A stretch of DNA of 27,270 bases from Byssochlamys sp. IMV 00236 (lineage: Eukaryota > Ascomycota > Eurotiomycetes > Eurotiales > Thermoascaceae), in the NCBI GenBank assembly GCA_001931875.2, contig MSJH02000587.1:1-27270 (forward strand), given 5' to 3'. A model generated the notes under the pieces. That model was not told the origin of the DNA. It saw only the letters and a program-made list of their open reading frames with translations, and searched no databases. A program made the translations under genes and the position numbers. Below, in pieces: positions 1 to 10,400 of this stretch. The first letter of the stretch is position 1. Each line of letters begins with the position of its first letter.

Positions 1-357
1 TTTTTTTTTTTTTTCATGCGAACCATTGTGTGTCAGTTAGAAAGCAAATGAGGAAATAATAATAAAGTTCATGCAAGGGCTTTAGTACTTTTTTATTATT
101 TCTTTATGTACATGAATAAAAGATGTCTGTGACAATAATAGTTACAAAGGTTGCATAAAAGAATGTCATGTGTGTATGTGTAGTATGCTTCTGTTGTTGT
201 CGTTGTTGCTGTTATCATTAGTGTTGCATTGGGGGGTATCTCTTTGGAAACAAAAATAAAAGGAAAGGGGGAATCATGCTGAATAAATACGAAATGAGAG
301 AGAGAGTGTGTGTGTGTGTATGTGTGTTAATTGTGTGTATGGTTTAGGCGAATTTGA
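1..357. repeat. Low-complexity AT-rich flank with GA/GT microsatellite
   Basis: The window opens with a 14-nt T run. Positions 296-330 hold an (AG)n tract passing directly into a (TG)n tract, and there is a TTG/TTGC-rich stretch around 185-215. No open reading frame of interest is visible. It probably holds the 3' untranslated region of the small minus-strand gene candidate ending at 358 and ordinary intergenic sequence. Confidence 0.6.
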
Positions 358-616
358 TCAAGTAGAGAACCTACACCAAAACTCATGTCTTTAGATATAC
401 AATGTTAATAAATAAATATAGAATCCAAAAAAAAAAAAAGAGAGGTACAAGCTATACTTACGCAAATAGCGAGATATCAACTCCACAGCATTCACAAAAG
501 ATAGGTTCAATTTGATGATCTTCGATATAGTGTACCTTGTTTATATCATTGTTGTCATCATTAGGATCGACATAGATTACTGTGGTAACGGTAGGGCAAG
601 AAGAGGGTTGTTCCAT
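358..616 (-). CDS. Small hypothetical protein (about 55 aa), two exons
   Basis: I do not recognise this gene. The first ATG in the frame is at 616; a longer frame continues upstream but has no ATG. Exon 1 (616-462) encodes an acidic Asp/Asn-rich stretch, then a Cys motif FCECCG near the C-terminus. It ends in phase 2 at a perfect GTAAGTA donor. A TAG acceptor at 371 keeps the frame and gives four more residues before TGA at 358 (exon 2, 370-358). The CxCC cluster could bind a metal, but nothing else supports a function. It is divergent from the small zinc-finger ORF starting at 714/810, and the stretch between them has pyrimidine tracts typical of promoters here. It may be a real small gene or the first exon of a longer one. 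Confidence 0.35.
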
Positions 617-713
617 TGACAATATATTACTAAAAGGAAAAAGAGAAAGAGAGAAGCAAAATGTCTGCAGGAAATGAAATGAACCCAAGACGGTGGTTCC
701 CTTTTATATTTCA

Positions 714-917
714 ATGAGCAGCAGGTCAAGCAGCGGCCTTGGAAACAACTTTGGAAACAGCGTTTTTCTTTCCTTTTTTTTTTTTTGTTTTTTCAGTCTT
801 TATGCTGCCATGGAAACTTTCAAAAACAATGAAACGTGCATTGTATGCACTACACAATTTAAATCAAAGCAAAAGCTGGAAGCTCATGAAACCGATTATC
901 ACTCGTCGATGTGTTAG
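714..917 (+). CDS. Tiny single C2H2 zinc-finger protein candidate (35-43 aa)
   Basis: The frame from ATG 810 encodes 35 residues containing C-x2-C-x12-H-x4-H (CIVC followed by HETDYH) with the expected aromatic and leucine core positions of a classical C2H2 finger. The ATG sits in a good context (GCCATGG). A long T-rich tract ending in TTTTTTCAG at 796 looks like an intron 3' end. Splicing 714-724 to 797-917 gives a 43-aa product starting MSSSLYAAM, in frame. Stop at 915-917. A lone finger would be a very small protein, so this could also be the N-terminal remnant of a decayed gene, since the sequence that follows is full of broken coding fragments. Partner and DNA target are unknown. Confidence 0.4.
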   Translation: MSSRSSSGLGNNFGNSVFLSFFFFCFFSLYAAMETFKNNETCIVCTTQFKSKQKLEAHETDYHSSMC

Positions 918-1148
918 CTCTGTGAAAGTAGAGGTTTTTTTTTCACACACAGTACCTTTGAGCGTGATCCGGAAGTGCGATGAACCAATGATAATTCATT
1001 AAATTAGAAATAAGCAATTGAAAAAAGTTATTATTCAACGAAAACAATTGGAAATTCAACATGATTATATACTGGAGGCGCATCGAAAAGAGGTATACAT
1101 AAAGAAGGGCCAGAAAAAAGACAATGCGTTGAGAAAAGATGTGAGGAG

Positions 1149-1424
1149 TCAATATGACACGAAACAGTCAAGAACTGTCGGTACAGCCATAGACTTGTTG
1201 GCTTTTGCCAAGATGGTTGCCAAGGACTCAGCTTCCACATTCAAAGCAGAGTTGCCGATAGTGGGTATCATGGCGTCACCGTCAACGCTGTCGAAAAGAG
1301 TCAAAATGTTTGCCAGTGCAGATTTGGCTTTTCCGTTTGCTGTAGCGCCATTGAAGTATTTTTGCACTGTTTGACGGCTCAATGTTGCGGCGCCGTCATT
1401 GCCGTTGTGAATTTGTTTCGCAAG

Positions 1425-1427
<3 letters not shown>
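1149..1427 (-). pseudogene. Coding-like fragment of unknown protein, cut by poly(A)/poly(T) tract
   Basis: The minus strand reads open from the edge of the homopolymer at 1427 to TGA at 1149, giving roughly 90 residues rich in Ala/Asn/Lys with balanced, protein-like composition (for example QKYFNGATANGK and SLATILAKANKS). There is no ATG near the upstream end; the frame runs straight into the 47-nt run, so this is the 3' part of a larger coding sequence. I do not recognise the family. The opposite strand is also open (118 codons), but its composition reads as a shadow. Confidence 0.4.

Positions 1428-1474
<47 letters not shown>
1428..1474. repeat. 47-nt poly(A) homopolymer
   Basis: An uninterrupted run of 47 A on the plus strand sits immediately next to a coding-like minus-strand fragment. 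It may be a retroposition poly(A) tail whose body would lie to the left, an expanded homopolymer, or an assembly artefact. Runs of this kind also sit at the two edges of the window. Confidence 0.95.
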
Positions 1475-1475
<1 letters not shown>

Positions 1476-1626
1476 GACGAAGCTACCTTCCTTCAGCTAT
1501 TTTTATGTTTCTAAACAGCCGGTATGTGTAGATTGTGAACGACATTTTTATAGGACCATTTAGCAATGAAGTACGAGAAGCCGTATACGCCGATTATTGA
1601 TCAAATTTTGTACGAAACTATCGTAA

Positions 1627-1917
1627 CTAAGCAACATGATTGTGTACTTCAATGATTTTGCAATGCGGTATTTCAGAAAGGGCCAAACCAGCTTTCCAAG
1701 AGTGTTTGTCAATGAGGACCTTGCATGCAAACAAAGAGCGATGATCCAATATAAAATTTAGGGTGTTGGAGCCACGCTCAAGGTTACTCGACGTATCGAT
1801 GCGTATACTGCTTGTGGTTAGCGCATTGGACGTCTTCGTCCCAATCATCAGTTTCGTGACCACTTTGTTACCCTCAGGCTGAGATAATGCTACTGTGTTT
1901 TTGTTAATTATTGACAT
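1627..1917 (-). pseudogene. 96-codon ORF of unknown function, probably a decayed gene piece
   Basis: The minus-strand frame runs from ATG 1917 to a stop at 1627 and encodes a mixed polar/hydrophobic peptide (for example KLMIGTKTSNAL and FILDHRSLFACK) with protein-like composition. I do not recognise a domain. It lies on the same strand as the fragments at 1149-1427, 2582-2674 and 3046-3327, so all may derive from one or several decayed elements. A TATA-like AT stretch lies just upstream (1920-1980). It could be a genuine small gene; decay of its neighbours argues otherwise. Confidence 0.35.
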
Positions 1918-2115
1918 TAATTTTATAAAATGTTGTCATAAAATAAAAAAATATTTGCGTAAAAAGACGACAAAGAAAAATATGTTTGAATAAAACGACA
2001 TCATGTCAAAAGAGAGAGAGAGATAATGAGTTTATATGTAGAAAAAGAGAGAAAAAGTATGTTAGTATTAGAGCACATATCCTAATATTAGTTTTACTTA
2101 CCACCAAGGTGCATT

Positions 2116-2140
2116 CTGGGGAGGGTAGCGATAACTACCC
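2116..2140. other. GC-rich hairpin within a possible solo-LTR-like segment
   Basis: GGGTAG at 2123-2128 and CTACCC at 2135-2140 form a 6-bp stem with a 6-nt loop; an alternative outer pairing of CTGGG (2116-2120) with CCCAG is also possible. The flanking 2095-2350 segment is unusually GC- and purine-rich for this window and has a TATATA box near 2224. The octamer TAATATTA occurs on both sides (about 2083 and 2353), which would suit a target-site duplication around a solo LTR, although TG...CA ends are not evident. The hairpin is seen; the LTR reading is a guess. Confidence 0.35.
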
Positions 2141-2439
2141 AGGATTGTTTAAACAAAAAAAAAAGGAACGGAGGACAGAGAGAACCCAGAGCACAAGAAG
2201 AGGCAGTTGGGGGAACGTTCCGGATATATACGCCAGAGAGCAAAGAGGGCAGGACAAGCGAGTCAGAGCAAGGACCATGAGGACAGGCTAGTTTTGATTT
2301 GTGAATCTTTGAACACTTAAGTTAATTTCAACTCCAAGACAGCCCACCTGTTAATATTACGAAAATATTCTTGGCGACGACGAATTTACATTTCATGCAA
2401 CATGAATTTTGTTCTCACCATGGGTGTATTTATTTTCGA

Positions 2440-2700
2440 TCACAGGCGAATTTACTTTCCGGAAAGAGTGTATAACCCAAAAGCCTGGATAACGTGTTCC
2501 GTGGGATGGAGGCACAGAAGTCATACGGCGGCTGACAGGTTCTGGCAATTGCTGTTCGCAGTGAGCGTCGGTGTCATGGCCTCACCCATAGACTTCAATG
2601 CTATTCAGAAGTAAACCTTGCTGTTGGATCGGATCAAGAATGATTGCTTCACACAATGCTTCGGCACAAGCGATATTGTGGTGCCGTCAATCAATCCCTG
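2440..2700 (-). pseudogene. Frame-broken coding relic
   Basis: On the minus strand 2674-2582 encodes a protein-like stretch (ALCEAIILDP, then LLLNSIEVYG) ending in an in-frame TGA, after which the same frame continues with plausible residues (DTDAHCEQQLPEPVSRR) to about 2440. Upstream of 2674 another TGA interrupts the frame within about 12 codons. The pattern suggests a decayed gene with premature stops. I cannot name the family. Confidence 0.35.
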
Positions 2701-2758
2701 TTAAGTTTCTTGCACATTTCTTCATTCAATTCTATTTGTTCGTGATGTTTCAGAAAAT

Positions 2759-2799
2759 GGTGTACATTACGTGCACGAAGAAATTCACAAGAAGGTTAC
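2759..2799 (+). repeat. Diverged repeat copy A (inverted partner at 3119-3159)
   Basis: This 41-bp segment encodes GVHYVHEEIHKK on the plus strand. The reverse complement of 3119-3159 encodes GAHYAHEEIHEK. By eye 31 of 41 bases agree, and eight of the ten differences are transitions, so these are two old copies of one coding segment in opposite orientation. Copy A runs into a stop nine codons later. Confidence 0.6.
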
Positions 2800-3045
2800 C
2801 TTTAGGCACAACCTGTAATATCGTCAACAAAACTTTTCAATGTGCAACTTCACGTTAATCTTGTTCAGGAACAGATGCCTTTCCATATTTCTTGATGTAG
2901 AGTATGAATTTATCTTTCAAGAAGAAAGAGAAAAAAAAGAAATGCTGTTATTTATTCTAATTTTATGTTGTCAGTTGACCAACAAAGAGCCAAGGCCAAT
3001 TCAAGTGTATTTATACTAATGGATATCACACTGGATAGCCTTAGA

Positions 3046-3327
3046 TTAGATAGCCACTTTTGTTGTGTGAAGATATATAGTGACAACATAGGTAACGCCT
3101 AAAAGAAGCGTCCGCACCTTACCCTTCTCGTGGATTTCCTCGTGTGCGTAGTGTGCGCCCAGAAAATTGGCGATGATACCACTAGAAGCAGCTTGTTTCA
3201 AGTCAATATCCAGGTTGTTGATAGTATGAATGGGTAGACAAGGGCGCTTTGACGGTGCAGATCGAGTAAAAGGAGGATTTTTGAGTGATGATTCCAGCTG
3301 ACCAATTAATTTCGGTGACATGAGCAT
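3046..3327 (-). pseudogene. 93-codon ORF with HYAHEEIHEK motif (repeat copy B)
   Basis: The frame from ATG 3327 to the stop at 3046 carries repeat copy B at 3159-3119 and ends in a hydrophobic stretch (TLLLGVTYVVTIYLHTT). The existence of a second diverged, stop-terminated copy 360 bp away in inverted orientation suggests a repetitive or mobile-element-related gene family. No known domain was recognised. It may be the most intact part of the decayed element. Confidence 0.4.
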
Positions 3328-3683
3328 GTTGTTTTGAAGCTTTTCCCGTCAATCAATGATATCGGCACGACATGTATGCCATTTTATTATTAAAGTAGCA
3401 ATTGCTGTCAGCTAGTGTTTTAGTTTTCTGTAGATATGCAAATATACAACAAAATAAATACTGATCAAAGAAGGTCGCTTTTTGTGCTCAAAGAAAACGA
3501 CCAGAAATACTTGAAATGTTTATCAGAGCAATAAAAAGGAGACATATACTTTGATCACTGCCTTAGACTGCTCCATCACCTTTACTTCACTCTCCTTTAT
3601 ATGTTACTCGATTATATGAAAATACATAAAGCCGCTATTGTATCCAATCTCTTTTGTTTTACATAATTTTACAAGAGAACGAT

Positions 3684-6600
3684 ATGAAAGCACGCATATT
3701 AGTATGTCTTTTGTTGGTATATGTTCAATATGCTAGTGCTAGTGCGTACATAGGCCATAACATTTACCTAAAAGCAATCTCATCATAAGCTTCTTAGTCG
3801 CATTTACTACAAGGTGCTGGGAGATACTAAATGGGTATAGTTAATGATATATATATATTACTTTGCTATAACCAAGTGTAAATCAGAAAGGAGAATATGT
3901 TTAAGGATGGCTTGTGCAAAGAAATAAACCAATTGGGAAATCAAGGATGGCATACATTGGAATCTGATGATTGGGTTTACTATCCTCAGCAGTATGGTAA
4001 ATTTAGAATGTCTAATAACTTTACATGAGCCTAATTGATTACCAGTGAACGTATCCTTTACAGCACTTGATGCATCCGTTACATTAGGTATCTACATATA
4101 CTATAGAGCTCTTCTTTCTTACTCATCTGTTCATAGTTGGTGGATGCTGTGCTCCTAATAGACACAAACTCACTGGCTTTCTATACCGAGATGACGGAAG
4201 CTCATACAAGGACACTGGAAACAAAATAGTTGCTATATCCGATAGACCCGTAGTACAGAACATAACCATAAAAGGCTGGTACATGCAAAGCTTTGTCGAT
4301 GACGGCGCAGTAGTAAGTGTATATTCATTTAGAGCAGATACAATAGATTACTGATAGTCCTTTAGAATTTAACACTTGTGCCTACTATAAATCATCCGGA
4401 TAAGCAATCAGTTTTTTATGAGCTTATAGCATTTGATCGAGCTATGGTGGTCACTTATCAGTTTTTTAATGATCAAGATAAGCTCATTGGTAATTATTCA
4501 AGTGGCCTTCTTAGAAACTCTATAAGCATCCCGGACATCACTCTGCCAAGATACACTCGTCGCGTCGTAAAGTACTAAAGCTTTATACTCAAGCAATACT
4601 AAACATACCTTGCATTTAGGTGGTTTCCATCTTTAGCTCCAGAGCTGATCCTATGTGTTTTGCTTACATTTATGCTGGAGTATATATCTATAGTCCATTT
4701 ACCACTCTGACAAAAATGTGTGCAAAGCTGACTACCTTGCTACAGTATGCTTGCCTGGGAAATTTTATAGTGATACCTCTTATATTTACTATAATGAGCT
4801 ATACTTCCGATTTCTCGTTTCCTCCGTAAGACGTTTCATTCAGCTCATATTCATTTACTAAAGCTTGCTTAAAGACCCGTCCGGTTTCTCTGTAGAGCAC
4901 CTGCAAACACGATTCATATGTGTATTATTATCACGCTGGGTATATCACTAGAACAAGCATTTATTGATATGAAAATAACCTTTTGACAGGATCATTTATA
5001 TCAAGCCAAGCATGGCATATGCTCAACTCTGAAGCAATCATGTTTCACGAATGGCTTCCACGAGCGGTTAGAATCATCGGTAAGTAATCAAAGAGTCCGT
5101 TTGATCCGGTTTCTGAACCTTTATAATCAAGAGATCTTTTTGTCCTTTTTCTTGCTTGCCGTTTACTTTTACCCTGTAATGAATGCATATGATTGTCATG
5201 GTTAAGACTCTTTACTTACATCTGACATAGGTCTTTATTTGCTACCATGCAAGCTATAGATCTCGAGTAGCAAACATTATGGGTAAAAAAGGCATGAAGT
5301 ATCCTTCACTGTACACTAAAAAAAATAGAACCATTCTATAGGCGCATATACTATATTAGCGCTGTTTACTCTTAGAGTATCTATAGAGTTACCCAACTAT
5401 GTAATCGTATACCCTCAAAGTCAAGGATTTCTTGTTGTAAACTTGCTTACAATTACTCCTACCATCGGTGCCTATTTTGCGGTTTTTGCTTACTTTATAA
5501 CGCGGTCTTTAACTTTTAAACCCTGTGTTCTATGCAGCGTAGCATTTCTTGAAGTCCAGGATATAGAGGAAGAGTATGTGAAACGCCTACTTTATTCCCA
5601 TAAAAAAAGAAAGAGAAAGGTAATGACTATAGTTATAAGCACCTGCAAGGCTCTGAACCATCGTTCTCTCTAGGCTCGAAATCATGATTCTCTTCTAGGA
5701 CGACTCTGGGATTTCATAACCATAGACTGGCCTCAAATACGAGCAACGCCAATCAACTTACGGAAACTGCTTAAGCAATTTCTGAGATATCTATTTGGCA
5801 TAGATGAGCTTGTTCGGTAAAAAAAAAAAACAATTGGTAAGATGTTTGAAAATAGGATTAAGAAAAAGGTTGTTACAGAATACCATTTGCTATCAAGGCG
5901 TCCTTGACCCTACTAGTTTACTGTTTGGCTCAACTGGTAATGCATCATTCATGGTGAAGCTAGCAGATTGACAGAATTACTTTTTATAGATCCCACTCCT
6001 TTTAAACAAGATGATAGGCACAGGAGCCGTAGTATCTAGACATATATGTCAGTGGTCCTCCTATTTAGTCCAGCTTCACAACGATAAGGATCCTTTATCG
6101 TTTGCAGTCAAGACATATTACTTTATGCGTATAGTTACATATATCGCGGCATTTGGAGGAGGCGTATGTAATGTGCAACAAAACTGCCACTGTTACCATT
6201 CTTGTTCTAATGCATACGGCCTAGTCTGTATCTTATTTTCCTTAGGCATCCTTAGAAGGTTTACAAAGGATATTCTTAAAATAAGAAAAGGAGACTATTC
6301 TCTTTTTAAAGGAAAAAGAAACAACAGGTATTTTATTTTTGATTTGATAATTATATACTAAGCGATTTTGTTTAGGATGGATGTAGATGATGCTATTCGG
6401 TTTTTAGGAGTGTTTATAGGATTCGGTATGTCTGTCTCCACTAAATCTCTTTGAAGTTATATCTCTTATCAAAACGCTCATAGGGTTCACGGGAACTCTA
6501 TACCTCATGCTCGAGGTATCTATTATAGGAACATTCATCACAATGCTTATACAACTTGACGTGCTACGCGAACTTTTATTAAAGCGGCTTGGATACGGTG

Positions 6601-7411
6601 CCTATTTTGCTAGCTTCTTTGTCGCTATCATTGTACAGTTCTTGCAAAAACGAGTAACCAATTTGGTCTTTATTGAATCCCGTACACGATTTATGGTTCA
6701 TCACAGAGCACCATTCTTGCACTATTGGTACTTTATGATGCTTACCTCAATGACCAAGGCATTGATCTCATACTTTTTACGAACTTTAAAACTTGCCCTG
6801 AGATATCCTATGTACAGTTTACGTGTTGATAGGAACGCAGAAACTTGGAGTGTTCGTAATGGAGATGCAGGTAAAGACAGCATTTTCCTGATAAATTTCC
6901 ACTCTTATTCTTTTTATTAGGCTTTACTGCTTACAGTGGCATGGTATAAAAAAGGGGGTGATTAACAAAAGCTTATTACTGATATGTTTCAAATATAGAT
7001 TCTTGCCGATCACGAGTACAATAATCCGATTGTTTTGGCTTTTATTGAATGCATCCTTGACTGTATACGACACTCTTTTCAAAAAAGTCTCCTTTCAAAA
7101 TACTTTATCTTTGGAAAACATAAAAGAAAGCTATGCGGATATCACATCAAAAGTTCTCATAATCTAATCAAATCAGAGAATTGGAAAAATAGCTCGACAA
7201 AAGACAGCATCAAGAAGATTTCAAGTGATGTAAAAGAAGAGCAAATAGTATCATCTAGAAGAGCGCGAAACCGCTGGTTCCTTGTGTATACATTAGTTAA
7301 CAATCCTCAAGTAAGTTCAAGAAGATACAAGACATAGAACTAATTAGTGTTCAATAGCTTCGTGCTGATCGTCAAAGAGAAGAAATCGAGATACAAGTCA
7401 CTACTGAATAA
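3684..7411 (+). CDS. STRA6-like multi-pass membrane receptor/transporter (about 904 aa, 20 exons)
   Basis: Hand-spliced exons: 3684-3745, 3790-3813, 3887-3996, 4046-4087, 4137-4312, 4366-4566, 4620-4825, 4875-4939, 4990-5079, 5132-5175, 5231-5282, 5342-5619, 5674-5816, 5879-5936, 5990-6327, 6376-6425, 6484-6870, 6921-6943, 6999-7310, 7358-7411; all phases agree. The product has an N-terminal signal peptide (MKARILVCLLLVYVQ), an extracytosolic domain of about 180 aa, then many membrane segments from about residue 210. Near the C-terminal part, FTAYSGM followed by HEYNNPIVLAFIECIL resembles the conserved segment of the STRA6 (retinol-binding-protein receptor) family, followed by a long basic cytosolic tail. 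STRA6 moves retinol across the plasma membrane in vertebrates (about 670 aa); the fungal ligand is unknown. The first two introns are the least certain. An AATAAA overlaps the stop codon. It converges on the START-domain gene with 58 nt between stops. Confidence 0.7.
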
Positions 7412-7469
7412 AGACATAACTGTTTTAAATAAAAGAATATATGTATATATACAATGTTTATTTACAAAT

Positions 7470-10400
7470 CTATTGTTTTACGGCAACTATTTGTACTTTC
7501 CATCCTTTGAACCATGGAACTTGTAAAAGTAATCGTACATTTTCTTCATTAATGCCTGATATATATGGTCTTTCGTAATACAACAATCCCAATAATGCAA
7601 AAAGAACTGCAAAGCCAATATATATCAAACACAAATACAGCTGATTACGCCTGATATCTCTAATACTCATAGCTGCTACTCGTGAGTCATGCTGCACGAG
7701 AGCCGATGACTCGTTATTCACAGGCTGTTTCACGTTGTTACTTGTAGATATAGCTGGATTATGTTCTCCATCAACTGCGGAATAGCCCTTGTTATTTCCA
7801 GCGTTTCCTTCTCCTTCTACTGCTGCTTTTGTTGCTGTTGTTGTTGTTAAAGAAGATGACCCAGCTTTGTTATTATGAGTTTGAAGAGAAGGATTAGAAG
7901 TCGCTCTAAACGGAAATATCATACGGGCGCTAAAGTTCTATCAAGAACAATCTTAGTATATTCTTTCATCCCCTTATCTGTGTCTTATCACTTACATTCA
8001 CACCAGCGGATACGTTTCCTAATGCAGAAGCTACTACGCCACCAGGCATGTACTGAGTAACAGCAACATTACGACTTGTGCTTTCTTGCAAGCTACTGTT
8101 TGGCACTTGTTCACTCAGCTCTTTCTTCTTGCCATCATCCAGTAGCTTCGATTGAAGAGTGTTGTGGCTTTTACTTTCTTCGGACTTTTCCACATCCCTT
8201 GCGCAGACTTTAATTTGAGCATCCTTTCCTATTTCAATTCGGTCGCCGTTTACAATTACTCTGCCGTTCCATTTTGCCTCTGAGCTACTATCTTTGTTCT
8301 CATCTTCTCCAAGGACATGTGAAACAGTAAGACGTGGCTCCTTATGACCAGGGTCCTCTTCAGGGATAGGCAAGAGGTCAAACTCAAATTCGTACTTGGC
8401 TGGTAGTGTGGATGGAGATAGACCATGTGTCTTGAGATGAACAGAGTGCTTGATGTGATTGTTGCTGTTGTCTGTCAACTGCGTTAATGCTGGTTCAGAG
8501 ACATGAATGACTAGCTTATCGGTCAAGTTCTTGTGTTTTTCCGCCTGCGTTATATCAAATAATTGAGTTTGTATTTCGTATCCTTTAGGGAAAGAACGTA
8601 GTCCAATTGTTGTTTTTAGAAATGTAAAATCCCTTGCCGCAGTAATAGTAGTTGATGCCACTGCCGCATTGCTTCCACCTGTAGATGGAGACAACCTGTC
8701 CTTGTTCTCTGTGTTCATTATACGTTTTTTAGGTGCATTTGAAGAGAATGAGCCGCGGCGTATGCCACCATCGGCTGGAAAACGCTGGTCTCCAAACTTC
8801 ACTGGTTCGCCTTCCTCGGCACCGACTTTGCTAGCTGAACCCACTGTTTCAAGCGAGCCTTTTCTTGAAACACTTGTTGATCTTTTATTTGAAGCCGTAG
8901 TTTCCTCCTGGCGTATTTCCAAACGGCAGCTCACTTTAAACTGATGCGTATCTCTATCGTAAAAAGATGATATCTCATCCCACTTTATATCCGCAGACTC
9001 TGTAGACTGCGTCAATAATGGCAATGGTTCAGTTATAAATGGTGGTGGTCCATTTGACTTCAAATAGGAGAGAACAGCCTGAATCTTTTTGGGAAACCAG
9101 CTGTTGGCCACGAGGTTACTAATATATGAAGGCACAAGGCTCCCTAAATCCAATGCTGCGACATACGTAACCCGTGTGGATGGAATAGGATAATTGGTTG
9201 CTGTCGTATAGGGGTCCACAGCTTCGATTATCCAGGCTGATATAAACAAATTCCCTCGAGGCTTCTTGGTAGAGACGATGGGAAATCCAGGAATGGAACT
9301 TTCCATGTACACCATACGTTTGACGGATGAAAGCGTATCAGAAGATGGCATCTCAGCTAAGCATGAGTAAGTATAAACTTCTCTCGGCCTATATGAAAAA
9401 GATTAAATAACTTTATCAATAGAAGCAATTAAGTATACATACTTGAAAGGAAATATCGCCTTCAAAGTCTGACGAACGACCTTACAGCCTGGCCTCAAAT
9501 GGCGCAAAGCGTCAATCTCCTCGATAGTATCGTCATATGCCTTTCTAACATTCTGTGTATCACTCACGACAGCCAGAACCTCCTCTGCAGAATAGTTTTC
9601 AATCACCTTTGAAGCCTTGTAGATCATGAATGGCTCAGGAACATCCATGGTGAACGCATCCTGAAGAAACGAGTCGGGCTCCTTCTTTTTCTGCTTCGTC
9701 CCAGGCCGCTTACTTGTTTTTATACCATTCTTATCAGAGACAGCCGTCCATCCAAACTGCTCATCCGCTCGTTTAAGAAAAGCCAGTACGGCTTGTGTGT
9801 GCTCTTGAGGCGGTACCGATAGCTGATCAATGGCTCGACTGACAACGTGTTCCTCGGATACAAACTTCTTCTTGTCCTTGCTTGCCTGAGATACAGCTTT
9901 CTGAAATTCCTTCTCAATCTCCTCAGGGATTGCCCGCTCCTTTTCAACTACAATGGGTCCACCATTTACGGAAATCTGGCAATCAAGAACCTGCTCCTTG
10001 GTTGATGATGTAGTATCATCAGGTTTTATGATGACCAATATTTTTCCGTGAAAGGGAATAATAAAGACTTCATCATGTTCTATAATGAGCCATACACCAT
10101 AAGGGTCATGTATCCTCTCAATTGCAGACACACGCGATGGAGGTGGGTCGATGATGATGGAATATTTGTTGCCTGTCGAAAGCGCCCAACGCCGTTTATC
10201 AATGCGTATAAGCGATGTAGTTGTAGCACCTGCCATGACCTTGGCAGCCTTATCGTCACTCTCTGTACGTCGACTGTACTCGCATCGCCACATCTTGCGC
10301 TCATGATCATGCTTCAGGTTCATCAGAACAGCGTTCATGAGGTTTTCCAAACTAGGAGGCGCGCCATACGTACCGAGATAGTCCTTGGCCATCTGTACAG

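Larger units (their letters stand above)
918..3680. other. Region of decayed coding fragments, no intact gene
   Basis: Apart from the pieces listed separately, this 2.7-kb stretch contains no intact gene that I can support. Short frames on both strands are broken by stops. 3328-3680 is AT-rich and forms the upstream region of the STRA6-like gene; no clear TATA element decides its start. Confidence 0.5.

Noticed and set aside
1018..1374. 118-codon plus-strand open frame
   Set aside because: Begins at a TTG codon; the overlapping minus-strand frame has more protein-like composition and extends to the poly(A) edge.
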